Both the position numbers and the translations under genes were made by a program. The notes below the pieces were generated by a model. It ran no database searches. It saw only the letters and a list, made by a program, of their open reading frames with translations, and had not been told where the DNA came from. From NCBI GenBank assembly GCA_038380795.1, contig CM076259.1:21372977-21436976 (forward strand): a stretch of DNA of 64,000 nucleotides. The letters are read 5' to 3'. This document shows positions 13,255-24,920 of the stretch, in pieces; the first letter of the stretch is position 1, and every line of letters starts with the position of its first letter. The DNA is from Pyrocephalus nanus (taxonomy: Eukaryota; Chordata; Aves; Passeriformes; Tyrannidae).

Positions 13255-16200
13255 AACACTTCACAGTTTCTGAGATCTTCCTTTAAGTTATGGATTTCTG
13301 TTTGGCTTGCCACCTTATAAGCAAAAATGAAAGAAAAAGTGGTTAGCCACCTTATCTGGAGGCAATATGCATGTTTAGTGAGTGCAACAATGATCTAATG
13401 AAAAAAGTCAATTTATCACTTTTTTGACTTTTTTTTTCCTTTTGAATTTATAAACTGAAAAAAAAAATCAGTCACATGCAGAGATAAAAAATATTAGTGA
13501 AAGGCTTTGAAAAAACTTCCCTTGCTTAAAGCTGTGGTGTCCTTTTCCAAGTCAGTTCTCATTCAAATCAAGTCTTAGACACCACTGAATGAGGACAGTT
13601 TTATGACTGATTCACATGGAATCCCAATTCTACACACAGCATTAGGTGTCTTTTTGGAAGTGTAGTACACCAAACCACAGAACAATAGAGAATCACAGAA
13701 TATGTTGAGTTGGAAGGGACCCAGAGGGATCATCAAGTTCAGCTCTTAGCTCTGCCCAGGATCATCCCCAAAAGTCAAGTCCATGTGCCTGAGAGCATTG
13801 CCCAAATGCTTCTTGAGCTCTGTCAAGCTTAGTACTGTGACCACTTCCCTGGGAAGCCTGTTCCAGTACCCAACAAAATCCACTGTCAGTCCATTGCAGT
13901 TAAACTAACTTTTAAATTTCTTCCTGTTATTACACATGTGTTTGGTCAACATACTTTCTTTTTCAATTTAGGAAATCATTCTGTTCTCTCCAGTGGATGT
14001 AGATACAAAATTATGTGAAAAAATACATAGAACTGGTATATGAATGGACTGCAGTAGTTTCTTGCATTACAGATTAGAGGTCTGTCAGCAGCTCTTTTCT
14101 GGAGATGCCTGAGACTTGATGCATGTTTAGAGAATCCACTTAACAGAAGGAAAGGAAATGTTGTTTTATACTACTTGAACTACTTGTGTAGTCCTTAGGA
14201 TATTTTTAATTAGATGTCTTGCTATATAAAGCAATAATAAAGACCAGAGCATGGCAGATTGGAGCCTTTTCCAAGACTCAGGAATGACTTGGAATGAAGA
14301 CTTTTGCTCTGTTCTTAGGCCTAACACTTACTAGTTATTCAACAACAAAAGTGTCACTCAGCTTCTGTGTCATTTTACTCATTACATGATGACAGGTAAT
14401 ATTTATCAATACCTAGGTGCTGGAGTTATCATGAAGTCTTAACAGATGTTCATAATGCAACCAGACCCTCTCAGGTAGGAAGGGTTATCAAAATGTAAAG
14501 TTTTTGCAGCTAGAGGCAGTGAAAACTCAATATTATTGACCCTTGGGAAATTAAAAGTTCAGGGAGCAGAACTTTCTGTACAACTAAAAACGTTTTTTCC
14601 ATTGTGAGGAAAAGAAAGTTGAGACATTTTATTTGTTTATTTGAAACATATCTTCTCTGGGACTTAAGATCTAGGGATTCTCTGTTCTCCTGCTAAGAAC
14701 TGAAGAATAGCTGTTACCCCTTGGCATGGAAAGGGGATTTAGTAAACCATGATCCCAAAGGGTTCTTTGGGCTTTCAGTTTCCTAAGAAGGCCTGTGTAG
14801 CCAGTTGCTTTTGAGCAATGTTATTTCATTTGCTTCCCTGATGTCAGGGACCCCAAAGCTTTCACTGTGTGAAACTGTGGGTTTTCCAAGTGTGCTGCTC
14901 CAAGAGAATGGCAGGACACATGGGCTGTCCGGGGGCCAGGCCACACACAACTTGTACATGATCTGCTGAGCCAGACTTGTGGATGCTTTGAAGAGTGACT
15001 GTTTTCCCTGCTGACCCCATGGCAAGGGCAGCAGACACCCTAAGAAATCAGATTGAAGAGACAGTTATCAGCACTTCCCCTCTCCTTAATGCAGCATGAC
15101 CCACTGAGCTCCTAGTGCTGTGTGGTGTCCTGTTAAAGTCTTGGGACATTCTCAGCTTGAAGGAGTTTTGTGGGAGCCTGTTGGAGTGCTTGTGGAGTCT
15201 CTTGAGAGTCTTGTTTGGCCAGCAGGAAGGAACTAGGCACAGAATCAAGAAAAGCTGCTAGGAACTGTGACATTTCTATGTTGAATTTTTGTCTTAGGGG
15301 ATCACAGTCTTCTTTGTTAGGAAAGATGTGTCAAGGTGTAATTCCAGTTTTGGAATTGTGCAGGTATCTGTTGGACAGACTGACTTCAAGACAGCTCTGC
15401 CAGTGCTCCCTAGCTCAGCATCAGGCCCTTAGCGTTTCTATCTCCACCCTGAATTGTTGTTTGAGAATGATTTCACACAGCTACTAAATCTCAGTGCTCA
15501 TTAATTCTTTGTGCCTTTGTTTTGAGGAAGTAAGTCATGGCATTTACTTCATAAGCCTTACAAATGCTTCGTCAGCTTGGAGATGCTTTGGGTGAAAGAT
15601 ACCCAGTTGACTCAAATAACAGCAGTAGAGATCTATTGTACCAGAACTCTCAGCAAACTCATTTGGTTATAACAAAATTCTTTAATTTACTGTCCTCTGC
15701 TAAACAACTGGTAACACCAGGATATGAAGGAAAACAATGGCTGACTTGAATTGAAAATTAGAGAATAACAAGCTTAACTCAGCATTGATTACAGAAATAA
15801 ACATGGAGAAGAGACTTATCGGCCTCTGGCAAACAGCTGAAAGGAATATTTCAAATAAAACCTTTCTTTCTATTCAGCAGAAAGAGTCTTATTTACTTTG
15901 TTAGTTAGGCCTCTCTCTGATGCTCATTGTCTGGTTCCAAAGAGAGAGAGCATTATGTTTGTAGTCCCCTGAGCTCATCTGGAAAGTGCATGACACTCAC
16001 AAAGCAAGTACAGGCTGAATGTCATCCTTGCCTATGCTATCCTACCTTCTCCACTGTGAGAGGGATAAGGATTGTGAAGATTTCTATAGAAACACTCTTG
16101 GCATCTTTACTGGTACAGCCCTTGGCTGCTTCTCCTGCTCTTCCTGCCTCACCAGTTGGTGACCACAGAGACTATTCCCATGGGAAAAGTAATTTGATTG

Positions 16201-16505
16201 TATCACTGAATATGGTAGTCTTGAGAAGATCCAGACTGAGAAGCCTAGAACTTGATGTTCTTTCCCTAGAGAGCAGTTCCAGCCTGAACATCTTCAAAAC
16301 TAGCCTTTCCTCTCGGGATTTACTTCAGCTTTAATGGGTACCAGCAGAGGATGCAAGAAGGCAGGTTAATCTAGATCCATGCTACCTGAACTGTGGGTTA
16401 TGCAAATGCTCAGAGGGCTTTATGAATCATAGAAAAAGTTGAGCAATCAGCATCTCAGTTCATCCAGAAAGTGACTGTGTAGGGAGGTCAGTTTCTTCTT
16501 GAAAC
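13255..16505. repeat. Duplicated block D (first copy)
   Basis: Long stretches match 39.1-40.7 kb in the same orientation. About 13255-13330 matches 39107-39175, 13920-15360 matches 39255-40525, and 16385-16500 matches 40545-40690. Differences are mostly single bases, roughly 3-5% by eye. This copy carries a CR1 insertion and about 1 kb (15365-16380) that the second copy lacks. No protein-coding gene is recognised; similar open frames in both copies are explained by the high DNA identity. In the second copy the block lies immediately downstream of an XCL1 gene, so it is best read as 3' flank of an ancestral XCL unit. Confidence 0.85.
13682..13925 (-). mobile_element. CR1 retroposon 3' fragment
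   Basis: Reading in from the left, the sequence has the typical reverse-complement CR1 3' end: AGAATCACAGAAT, then GTTGAGTTGGAAGGGACCC, then the GGGAAGCCTGTTCCAGT region. Only about 240 bp of the element's 3' end is present, the usual 5' truncation of avian CR1 LINEs. It interrupts block D and is absent from the second copy of that block, so it either inserted after the duplication or was removed there. Confidence 0.9.
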
Positions 16506-17047
16506 CTTGAAATTTAAAATCTTTTAAATGAGTGTTTTCGGAATGTGGAACAGAAAGAGATTTAACAGTTTAAGTTTAAACCTGTGAGTTTAAACTCAGG
16601 AATATGTCCATTAGCTTAGTTAGAAGTTAGCAGCATATTTGTCTTACACCAAAGAATCTGGCCTACAGTAAGGAGAGACATTCCTATGCCTGTCTGGAAT
16701 GGTTTATAAGTAAGTTAGAGTTAGCTCTGTTAGTCTAGCTAATTTGATCTGAGGCCAGGGAAGAGAGTTGGAGTAGTTCACATAAAAATGCAATCTCATG
16801 CAGTATTATTTCTTTCCTGGAAGTTCTTTTACTTCTTGTCTTACCTAGCTGTATGTGGAAGACCACTGACTCTACTCTGATTGTACCAGCTTGCATTTGG
16901 AGACTTGGAAGGATGGCTCTGGATGAAGGACATAGGAGTCTTGTGCAATAGTGGTTGCCTGTACCACCAGGAGCAGAAGCAGAAAGACAGTCATTCATAC
17001 GCTGCTGAATAAATCCACAAAAGAACTTGGCAGAGAAAAGAAGCTTA

Positions 17048-17114
17048 AGGTTAGTTGATCTGAACAATCTCAAACTAACACTGCCTGCTCCCTCCCTCCC
17101 TCCATCCCTCAGAT
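17048..17114 (+). repeat. 67-bp direct repeat, left copy
   Basis: Identical, as far as I can see, to 19289-19355. The two copies bracket the ERV relic. The right copy begins exactly at the outer LTR terminus, so the pair behaves like a target-site duplication, although normal retroviral duplications are only 4-6 bp. Confidence 0.9.
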
Positions 17115-17382
17115 AGTTTGGACTATCTCTATATCCTCCTCTGAAAAATCAAGAAGAGCATATTTGGGTGTCAGCCTTGTCTTTGGTGATTTATTGGTCA
17201 CCTGTGCTGCACCCCCTTCTTCCTTTAGGCGTGCTCTCTTTTCCTTTGGGCGTGCTCCTAGTTCTTTTGGATGCGCTCCTTCTCTCACTGCTGCTTCTTC
17301 TTCTTTTGCAGCCGTTCATTCGTCCACTACTACATAGCTGGATGGAATAGGTTCCATGGGGCTGGCAAGTCCTTTTGCTCCC

Positions 17383-17426
17383 TCTTCTTCTTCTTCTTCT
17401 TCTTCTTCTTCTTTCTCTTCTTCTCC
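17383..17426 (-). repeat. (GAA)n trinucleotide run
   Basis: A CTT/CTC-rich run on the plus strand that encodes the glutamate stretch in the ERV reading frame on the minus strand. Confidence 0.9.
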
Positions 17427-17641
17427 GTTTATACGCCTTAATCGTGGAACTAGGCCTGTAGCTTCTGCATTATCCCTTATCCATATCTTCTTCTTAGTTA
17501 GGGGGGCAATAGTGATTTTCGGGTTGGTAGTTTGGGTCTTCACCTCCGTTGTAGCCTTAACATTAGATATTGTGGTTTGAGTTCCGGTGTCCATGAGATC
17601 TACGGTCTGGACTCCAGTTTCAACAGATTTTGCAGAAGCTA

Positions 17642-17857
17642 TGCTGACTTCAAGTTGGGTCTGTGTTCCATGCTCAGTTGAATTAACGGAGACAGCACTG
17701 ACTTCGGGCTGAGTTTGTGTTCCACACTCAGTCAACTTAACAGAAACAGCACTGACTTCGGGTTGAGTTTGTGTTCCACACTCAGTCAGCTTAGCAGGGA
17801 TGGTGCTGATTTCGGGTTGAGTTTGTGTCCCGACGTCTGTGGACTCAATAGGGGCAT
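17642..17857 (-). repeat. Four 54-bp tandem repeats in the ERV ORF
   Basis: Four head-to-tail units of 54 bp, each encoding 18 residues with a core GTQTQ(P/L)E. The middle two are nearly identical and the outer two are more diverged. The 54-bp period keeps the frame. Confidence 0.85.
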
Positions 17858-18344
17858 CATTTGTTTCAGGCGACGTAGTTTGACCCTCTGCCTCGGCCCT
17901 AGGCTTTTAATAGTGATCTATGGCAGCTTTATAAGCTGTTGCTAGACCCCAGCATAAAGCAAGGAACTGCGTATTTGGGTCATCGTATGAAAGACACCCT
18001 TCAACTAAACAACGTGCCATCTCGTCAGGATTAGACACTTGTTCTGGTGTGAAGTCCCAAACAATGGGAGGCGTCACACGCCCTACCAGTTTGCCAAGAT
18101 TTACCCATGCTCCTTGCCATCCAGAAACTGGCCTTTCCAAGACCCTTTTCAAAGCTCCAGCGAATCCTCTAGAGGTCTGGCCTTTTCTACAACACGGCAA
18201 GCAACACAACACCATTCTTCCAATTTTAAACAACTCTTTCATTGCCTTCACCAGTACTAGGATTGTTACTAAACAATTTAAGTAAAAATTAGAGCCAATT
18301 GTAATGATGGGGATCTCCTTTAGCAGGCCTTTGATGTCAAAATC

Positions 18345-18452
18345 GAGGAAAGTGAAATACTCCTTCCATTCATTCCAATCAAGGAAAGTAAAATACTCCT
18401 TCCATTCATCTCAATCAAAGAAAGGGACATACTCCTTCAATTCATCTCCAGT
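18345..18452 (-). repeat. Three 36-bp tandem repeats in the ERV ORF
   Basis: Three consecutive 36-bp units, each encoding a 12-residue EWKEY/ELKEY-type segment. The 36-bp period preserves the frame. One in-frame TGA (18411-18413) lies within the array. Confidence 0.8.
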
Positions 18453-18646
18453 TGGGCGTTTCCCTACAGGATAGCCCAAGACAGGTACAAATATAGCTAA
18501 TACAATGAAACAAGTAGTTAGAATAGCCATTGTTGTATTATTCTTTCTCTCTGTTCTTAAACAATAGGTTTGTTTATATAAACAAGCCTCTCTTGGCAGT
18601 TTTCCCGGTAACTGTTCTAAAACAAACCGGGATAACCAAAACAATC

Positions 18647-18664
18647 TCCCTGTACGGGCCACCA
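18647..18664 (-). promoter_or_regulatory. Retroviral primer binding site, tRNA-Ile type
   Basis: The minus strand reads TGGTGGCCCGTACAGGGA, 6 nt inside the LTR end. TGG pairs with the tRNA CCA end, and the following bases match the complement of the 3' end of tRNA-Ile(AAU) as I know it, with one mismatch. This fixes the element's orientation and identifies the adjacent LTR as the 5' LTR. Confidence 0.75.
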
Positions 18665-18670
18665 AAAATC

Positions 18671-19289
18671 TGTGATAGTTTGGACTTTGGCTCCTTGCCA
18701 AATGCCCAAACTTCCAGTTAGCGGGCCCCCCTCCTCTTCCCCCTTCCTTCTTCCCTTAGGGTAAAGAAAGTAAAGAAAAAAAACTATAAAAATTAAAGAA
18801 CCCAAAGTCAAGCAGCTTATATAAATATATATATTTACGTAGATCACAGTTATATACAGTTAAGATGCTATATACACAGTAAAAGGGAATCAACCCCCCG
18901 AAGGGATAGGGAAAGGGGAGAAAGGGACAAGAGGGAACAAAAAGGGACACCGAATAGATATGCACAATCAAACCCGAGAACTAGTAAAATAACTAGTAAA
19001 ACAAATCTCACCACGTTCCTTAAAACAGCAGGGTTGGCAGACACGGCCAGCACTCTCCAACTCTCCACGTGGCAGGACAGTGGATTCTGCAGGCCTCAGC
19101 CTTAGATAAGCGAGACCAGCGCAGGGACTCACTGTTTCCAAACCTTGCCGGAAGAAAAGAGAGCGAGACCTCTAATCTCCAACTCATTTATACTCCGGTT
19201 TACGTAAAAATCGTATGGAATACTGGGTACTTGGTCACTTCCTTGGTTACAAACTGGTCACCAGGAAGGCCTAGACTAAAACCATCACA
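18671..19289 (-). mobile_element. ERV 5' LTR, about 619 bp
   Basis: Bounded by inverted termini TGTGATAGTTT (plus-strand left end) and AAACCATCACA (right end), giving the expected TG...CA ends. On the minus strand a TATA box (TATAAAT, 19186-19192) lies about 100 bp from the 5' end, implying a short U3. No clear AATAAA was found. Confidence 0.85.
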
Positions 19290-19355
19290 GGTTAGTTGAT
19301 CTGAACAATCTCAAACTAACACTGCCTGCTCCCTCCCTCCCTCCATCCCTCAGAT
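19289..19355 (+). repeat. 67-bp direct repeat, right copy
   Basis: Second copy of 17048-17114. It overlaps the last base of the LTR and continues directly into flanking host DNA. Confidence 0.9.
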
Positions 19356-21800
19356 CTGAATCAACTCTGCTGAAGCCTAGAAGTGCTTTCCAGTAAACCA
19401 CCTTAGCAGGAGCAAAAAGAATTCCCATGGGAGTAACCAGCTAAAGCAACGGTGATTTTAGGCTGGTTAAAATTATTGGGCCAAATTCTGCAGGTCCTTC
19501 ATCTGTATTCTGCTAAATTACTACTGGCATCAAAAGGAATAATTTTGCTTGAGTAAAAAGGATAGCAATTGTATCGTGCTGCTGGATTGAGCGAGTGTGT
19601 CTGGATCTGTTTACTATTTGACTGCAAGAGAACCAGCAACACTTGTCTGCCACATGAATGAGCAAGAAACCATGACTTGTGTTTGCCAAGTAAAAAAATC
19701 ACACCAAGGGAACATGTAGAAGGACTTCATTGTGCCCCGGAACCACAGCTGAACTGAAAGATAAGAATTAGAAAAATAAATAGGACTGTGTGATTTGTCT
19801 GCAATTTTTAAAAAAAGGGACTGGCAGCATTTTCTTAAGAATGCTAGGAGACTTGGAAGATGTGCGTTTTTGCTTGTGTTCATCGTACTCTAGAAAGCTC
19901 TCTCTAGTCTCTCTCCTCCCTCAGTGCTGCCTGTGAAGACTGCTCTGGTTAAGAGGAGCAAGTCCCAGATAGTGCCAGATTGGTGCTATAGCCTGGCAGA
20001 AGGGGAGGCTTCGTGGAGCCCCTAGAATGAGCCTTGCTTACTCCAGCAGAATTACAGGATAGGGCTTCTTTTGTTTATTGTGAAACAATGAGGGCAGATA
20101 GGGACTATGTCCATGGGAAATTTATTCTGAAATAATAGGAGAGAGAGAGGAAAACTTACTACAGTGTAAGGCTCCATAAACTGTAGTTATGCTTTACTCC
20201 AGGTGTCTTTATCTGATGGTGGGCTTAGACAACAGTAGGACAGACTACCCATTGCTGTTCTATATATGAAAGGAGCTTGGATTCCCCAGAGGATCTTAGT
20301 ACATTTAGCAGCTCTTTCAAAGTTGTGAGGAAGAAAGTGTATCTTAGTTGCTTTGGTAAATATGTTCTTTTAATTGACTCCTAGAATTACAATCATCTTA
20401 GGTTTAAGAGTTTCCTTTTTTCCTTTGTTTACTGAGTTCTCAAAGAGATGAACTAATTATATTACAGCAAATTCAAAGCAGCTGTGTGTATGCCCTGTGC
20501 AGCTCTTAAACATTTGCTTAAAGGTATAACAGGTGGTAGCTGATCACAAATAATCCTTTACTCTATTAAGTTATGTTTCAAACTTGCATCTAAGTTGTCT
20601 TCTGTCTCCTCTCCCTGCTCTTCCATGAAGATGGTGTGGGTTTTTCGGAGGGCAGTGCCTGGTGAGCCTCAGGACATTGTGCTGAACATTGAAGCAAGTA
20701 AGATAATTTCCACAGTTGTTATCTGAGTAAAAATGAGGTGTTGTTGAATCTTCCCCCCAACCACCCTCGTGGCTTTTTGTTCATTGTGGCTTCTCTATTC
20801 TGTATTTTCCCCTCCATTAGCCCCCTTGTGCCAGCCCACCACTTTGTCATATGTGTAAATGTCAAGTGGCTGTAAAAATGAATCAGAACATAATTTCTGT
20901 TACCCTTGGGTGTCTGCCTCCATCTCTGTACTTGCCCTCTAAAATTCTCTCTGTAATTACTTGTTATGAGCTAAGCTGGACTAATTTAGTAACGTAGAAG
21001 CGTAAAGTAAATTACTGGAACTTATTCAGTTCCTCAGCCAGATTTCAAACTTCTCACATATTTTTCCTTAATTGTAACAGCTAATATGTTTAGTACCTCT
21101 TCCCACACCATATTAGCATCAATGCCAGGATTTGTGAGGGTTTCCAAGAGTATCCGTTTCTCATTTGTTCTCAAACTAGGCCAAAATGCAAACTTTATAA
21201 AAAAAAATTTACCTCATCTTCCAGGAAATTAGTATTTGTGATCTATTTAATTTTCAAGCATTTAAAGACATATTAAAGTTTATATTATCTATGAACACGT
21301 TCTCTTAAATAATAAAAATACAATCAAAATTAATAATTATTTTAAATATTAAATTTAAATATGAAATGCAAATATAGACAGATGAAAAAGCTAAACCTCT
21401 CAAGATTTGTGTGGGATTTCCTACTTATATTTTCAATCCAATAGTTTACCAAGGTGAACATGAATTTGCAGAATGTTTTGGTCTACCTGAGACTTCTTTT
21501 TTTAAATTTCATCAGAATCTCAGCCACCAAATGTCATCTTCAGTTAAATGAGCAGGCTTCTTTACTGGAGTGAAATAATATAATGATGTGGCTTTAAGGA
21601 GCTGGTTTAGCTTGTTCAGTGAGCATGGATTTACTCAAAGGACTCTGGAGGCCTCAGAGAACTCAAACACCATCTTTCCATCTAATTAGCAATGGGCAGT
21701 ATAACACATGTATTCCCCAAGCACATGACATAGTTACAGCTGTGTGGCTATTAACTTCTTATAGTATTTAATTCCCAGAAAATATAAGCAGAGATGTGGG
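19356..21800. other. Noncoding stretch, no gene seen
   Basis: No exon or repeat end recognised. 21180-21370 is very AT-rich. Confidence 0.55.
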
Positions 21801-21979
21801 GTTGAATGGAGCCTGTGTTTGTTCAGAGACTTTCTTGCTGCCTAGTGATTAACAGGTTTGAGTAGTCTGAGGTGCAGATGGTGAGTTTGCTGCTTCTTGC
21901 TGTGTTTGGTGCCATGTTTAGTCACCTGCTGTAGGTTTGTACTGTCACTCATGAATGGGTTTAGGAGCTACTGTTGCTC

Positions 21980-24920
21980 TTGAGAGTGCAATTGGGAGAC
22001 TGGTTTAGAGTATAACTTTAGAAATGGACATGGCCTTGAGGGTTGGCTTGGGAGAGACCATGGCCCTGAGAATAAATTTAGGGAAACATTTGGGTCTGGC
22101 CCAGAGGGTGGGCTTGGATGTTAAAGGATTGTTATGAATGCATTTGGAAGATGGTGTGTTCTTGGGAGAAGCATCAGGAGTGGGCATAGTCTTTGGAAAA
22201 AACACAGTCTTTGATGCATTTGTCTTGCCTTTTGCACATATTAGGACTGGCATATACAGCTCTGTTGGAAGGCCTTTTTTTGACTTTTCATCTGATATTT
22301 CCATGCACCTCCCACTGGAGGTCAGTCCCCTATAGATCTTATGGTTTGTTGCAGTAAGGAACCCTCAAAAGAGAAGCGAAGCCAGGCAGCCATTACACTT
22401 CTGGTTTCTAACCCAGGATTTGCTGTAAATATTATAATGAGGTCTTTTGAATTCATTTGTCATCACATATTCCATGCAAGATCAGACAGCAATATCACTG
22501 TTCATACATTGTGCATGGGTATAGTTTATATAATCATACTCTTGCAATATATGAGCAGTCGCTGTTGTTGCATGCAACTGTGAACTACTCTGGGATGTCT
22601 TATATGCAGCAAATAGCTGGGGAACAGCTGGAGGAAGAGTTACTAATCTAAAAGAAAAAAGTACCTGGCAAAAAGCATCCTCTGTGCTTATAAAAGAAGC
22701 ATGTTTGTGGAGCAGCACTAAGTACTGCTAGTGGGGACATCTCAACGTGTTCCTCAAGGACAGACCAATGTTTACACAGGATGAAAACTGTGCTCCCTTT
22801 CTCTCCAAGCGTATAAACTGTAGTGGTTTTGTTTTGGGTGCCAACTTCCAGGATTGTACAGAATCTGTAACTTCTGTATGCACAGCAGTTCAGCTCTAAA
22901 AGGGAAGGTTAATTTGTCTTAAGGTAGGCATCCAAAACTGGAAGCCACCTCCTTTCCCCCTGCGATGCAGTTTTGAAAAGAAGGAAGTGTAACTGTTGGA
23001 GGGCCAACAGCTTGGTCCTGACTGCTGGTGAAGTAATGGTGCTCCCAGTCAGCATTCCTCTCTTCCTATACAAGTGTATTCTGCAGAGACAATGCACTAC
23101 AATGCTGATGACAATCTTGGCAGCTCTTACCAAGAAGCTCATAGTATCTGTGAGCAGGTTCTCAACACATGCTGCAGGAATCAGCCTTCTAATAGAAACT
23201 GGGAAATGCCATGAGCACCAAGATCCACATTTATAACTTAATTTATCTCCTTTTTTCCCCCTGTAATTCACTTTTCTGATCTTATTTTTTGCCTTTTCAC
23301 CCCATATCTGCCTCCCACACTCCTTTGGCATTATTGTTGCTGCCTGTTGTTCTCTCTCCATTTCTTCTTTTCATGACAGGACCAATCCATCTCCACTCTT
23401 TTTAGTCCTTGCAATTATTTTCCCTCTTAAAAGGTATTGCTGCCTGCTGTGCCTTTAACACTGGCTCTTTATAAAAAAACCAAACTTGCTTCCAACAGCA
23501 AATTCCTTGATAAGTATCCTTACAACATAGTCTCCTAACCATACTTTTTGTCTCCTTTTCACTTAATTTTTGGCAAAATCTCTTTTCTTTAGCATGTTAG
23601 TCAACAGAAATATTAGCTACCTTGGTTACTCTTCTTAGCCTTGTCACCTCTGCATAGCCCTTGTACTTAACTACAAAAAATCCCAGGATATTTTTCTACA
23701 AACATTCTTCTGCACGTCTCTCTCCCCACGTGGGAATGTTTTATAGCAAATTATCCTGCTCAGAAAACAGAAGTATTTGGCTCTGAAAATCTAATAGCAA
23801 TGCTACAAACAAGGAAGGTAAAATATAGAACTTCTCTTCAGGAAAACATTGTGAATACTGGGCAACAGTGATCTAAAGGTGTTAAATGCAGAGAGTCAGG
23901 AATATGACTTCATTGTATAAATCACTTGTACCCATTTGACTTAAAAGCTGTTTTTGTTTCCAATATCCTCACAACTACAAGGTATTTAGCAAGCTAAGAA
24001 CCCAACCAAAAGGTAAAATACATTGTCGGGGGCTGACTGATAAATGAGGATATTAGAAGATTAGGTCTATATAGATTAGAAAAGGGCAAAGAAGAGGTGA
24101 AATACAAGTATACAAAATGAAAAGGGAAAGACTGTATCTGAAACTGACTTGGGAATCTTCACAGAACATCATTAACCCATGCAGCTCATTGCCATAAGGT
24201 ATCAATAAGATTAAAAGACATTATCTATATGGCTTCAAGATTTCACAGTTACAGGAAAGAAATAAGATTTCTGAGGCACAGAAACTCTCCTTACATTATT
24301 TGGAAGATGGAAGGCCACTGCTAAGATGAATATTTTGTTAGGTGAAATATGCTGTAATTGCCTTCAGCAAAATTTCTTACTAGTTTGATTGGATGAATCG
24401 ACTTGGTTTGAGAATGAATTATAAACTCATCAGACTGCGAGTGCACTGTGTTTGGGAATGCGTGTCTCCCTATTGTCCTCCAAATTTGCATCTCACTTTG
24501 TGCACAATGAAGAAAGGAAGCTGACAGATGACCGGAATACCTGTGGCATGAGTTTCCTTGCTGATGGCTTCTGTGTCAAGATAGAAAAGAAAGAGAGTTA
24601 CACAAGCCTCCTTTCCTGGAGTTTAGGTACCGTTGTTCAGTTGTCAGCAATAGGTACATATGTAGAAAACTTAAATTCTGGTGGCAGAGAACTATGTCTT
24701 TCTTGTCCATTATCTGTTAGTAGCCCCCAAGTGAAAGCATTTCCTGCTCAAACCCTGTTGTGGCTGAAGTTCTCAGAAATAAGTTTTATTTTAGCCTGTT
24801 CCAATTTAGCTACTCTTCTGATGTACTGTGCTGTCTACATTTTGAACACTGCATGTAAAGAGCCCCACAGAAGCGCAGAATGACACTCACTTTCTGACCA
24901 ACAGACCACTGACAAGGAGA
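21980..24920 (-). pseudogene. Decayed third XCL1-like copy
   Basis: Several collinear stretches match the two intact XCL genes. 3' UTR-like sequence near 21818-21845 matches 29112-29140. The end of intron 2 near 22370-22430 matches 29358-29420. Intron 1 near 24185-24230 matches 32865-32910. Exon 1 and its promoter (24490-24920) match 33021-33520. The exon 1 start codon position reads AGG (24556-24558), exon 1 is 1 bp shorter, the donor GT is GC, and the TATA box has become TTTAGGTACC. Exon 2 could not be identified. The exon 3 position (22005-22329) is open for 107 codons in the frame expected for the family, with a Lys/Pro/Ser/Thr-rich tail, but the conserved Cys context is disrupted. Most likely a pseudogene older than the A/B pair. 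Confidence 0.65.

Larger units (their letters stand above)
17109..18530 (-). pseudogene. ERV first-ORF (gag-position) pseudogene with TQT motif array
   Basis: A single reading frame runs from an ATG at 18530, about 115 bp after the primer binding site, to 17109, about 470 codons. It is broken by three in-frame stops at 18411, 17907 and 17316. The order seen is: a hydrophobic, signal-like N-terminus; three 36-bp repeats encoding EWKEY-type units; a second hydrophobic stretch; a Cys-rich CCLPCC patch; a charged middle; then seven xTQT/VQT motifs, four of them on 54-bp tandem repeats. A glutamate run of about ten residues and a Lys/Glu/Ala-rich end follow. No capsid, protease or polymerase domain is recognised. 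Its position suggests Gag or a Gag-leader protein; I do not recognise the family. Three stops and the missing 3' half make it non-functional. The TQT motifs resemble dynein light chain LC8 docking sites, which is inference. Confidence 0.65.
17115..19289 (-). mobile_element. Truncated ERV: 5' LTR, PBS and first ORF, no 3' LTR
   Basis: Reading on the minus strand, a complete LTR (19289 to 18671) is followed after 6 nt by a primer binding site and then about 1.5 kb of internal sequence. The element stops abruptly inside the open frame; there is no protease, pol, env or second LTR. The terminal 13 bp at the truncated side (17112-17124) equal the LTR 3' end at 18674-18686, so a sliver of a 3' LTR may remain. 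The element is bracketed by a 67-bp direct repeat. Confidence 0.85.

Noticed and set aside
15215..15487. Similar plus-strand frames in blocks D and D' (15215 and 40378)
   Set aside because: Explained by a few percent DNA divergence; they diverge at the block boundary and overlap minus-strand frames that are equally similar.
22909..23361. 150-codon minus-strand frame with a CVENLLT segment resembling XCL exon 2 (CVNLRT)
   Set aside because: The only nearby donor (GTAAGAG at 23130) leaves phase 0 instead of the phase 2 that the family needs, and the putative exon would be too short. Similarity is a few residues only.
24452..24883. 143-codon plus-strand frame
   Set aside because: It runs antisense across the decayed XCL exon 1 and promoter; similar frames over the intact promoters (33029, 44439) show that it follows from the duplicated DNA.
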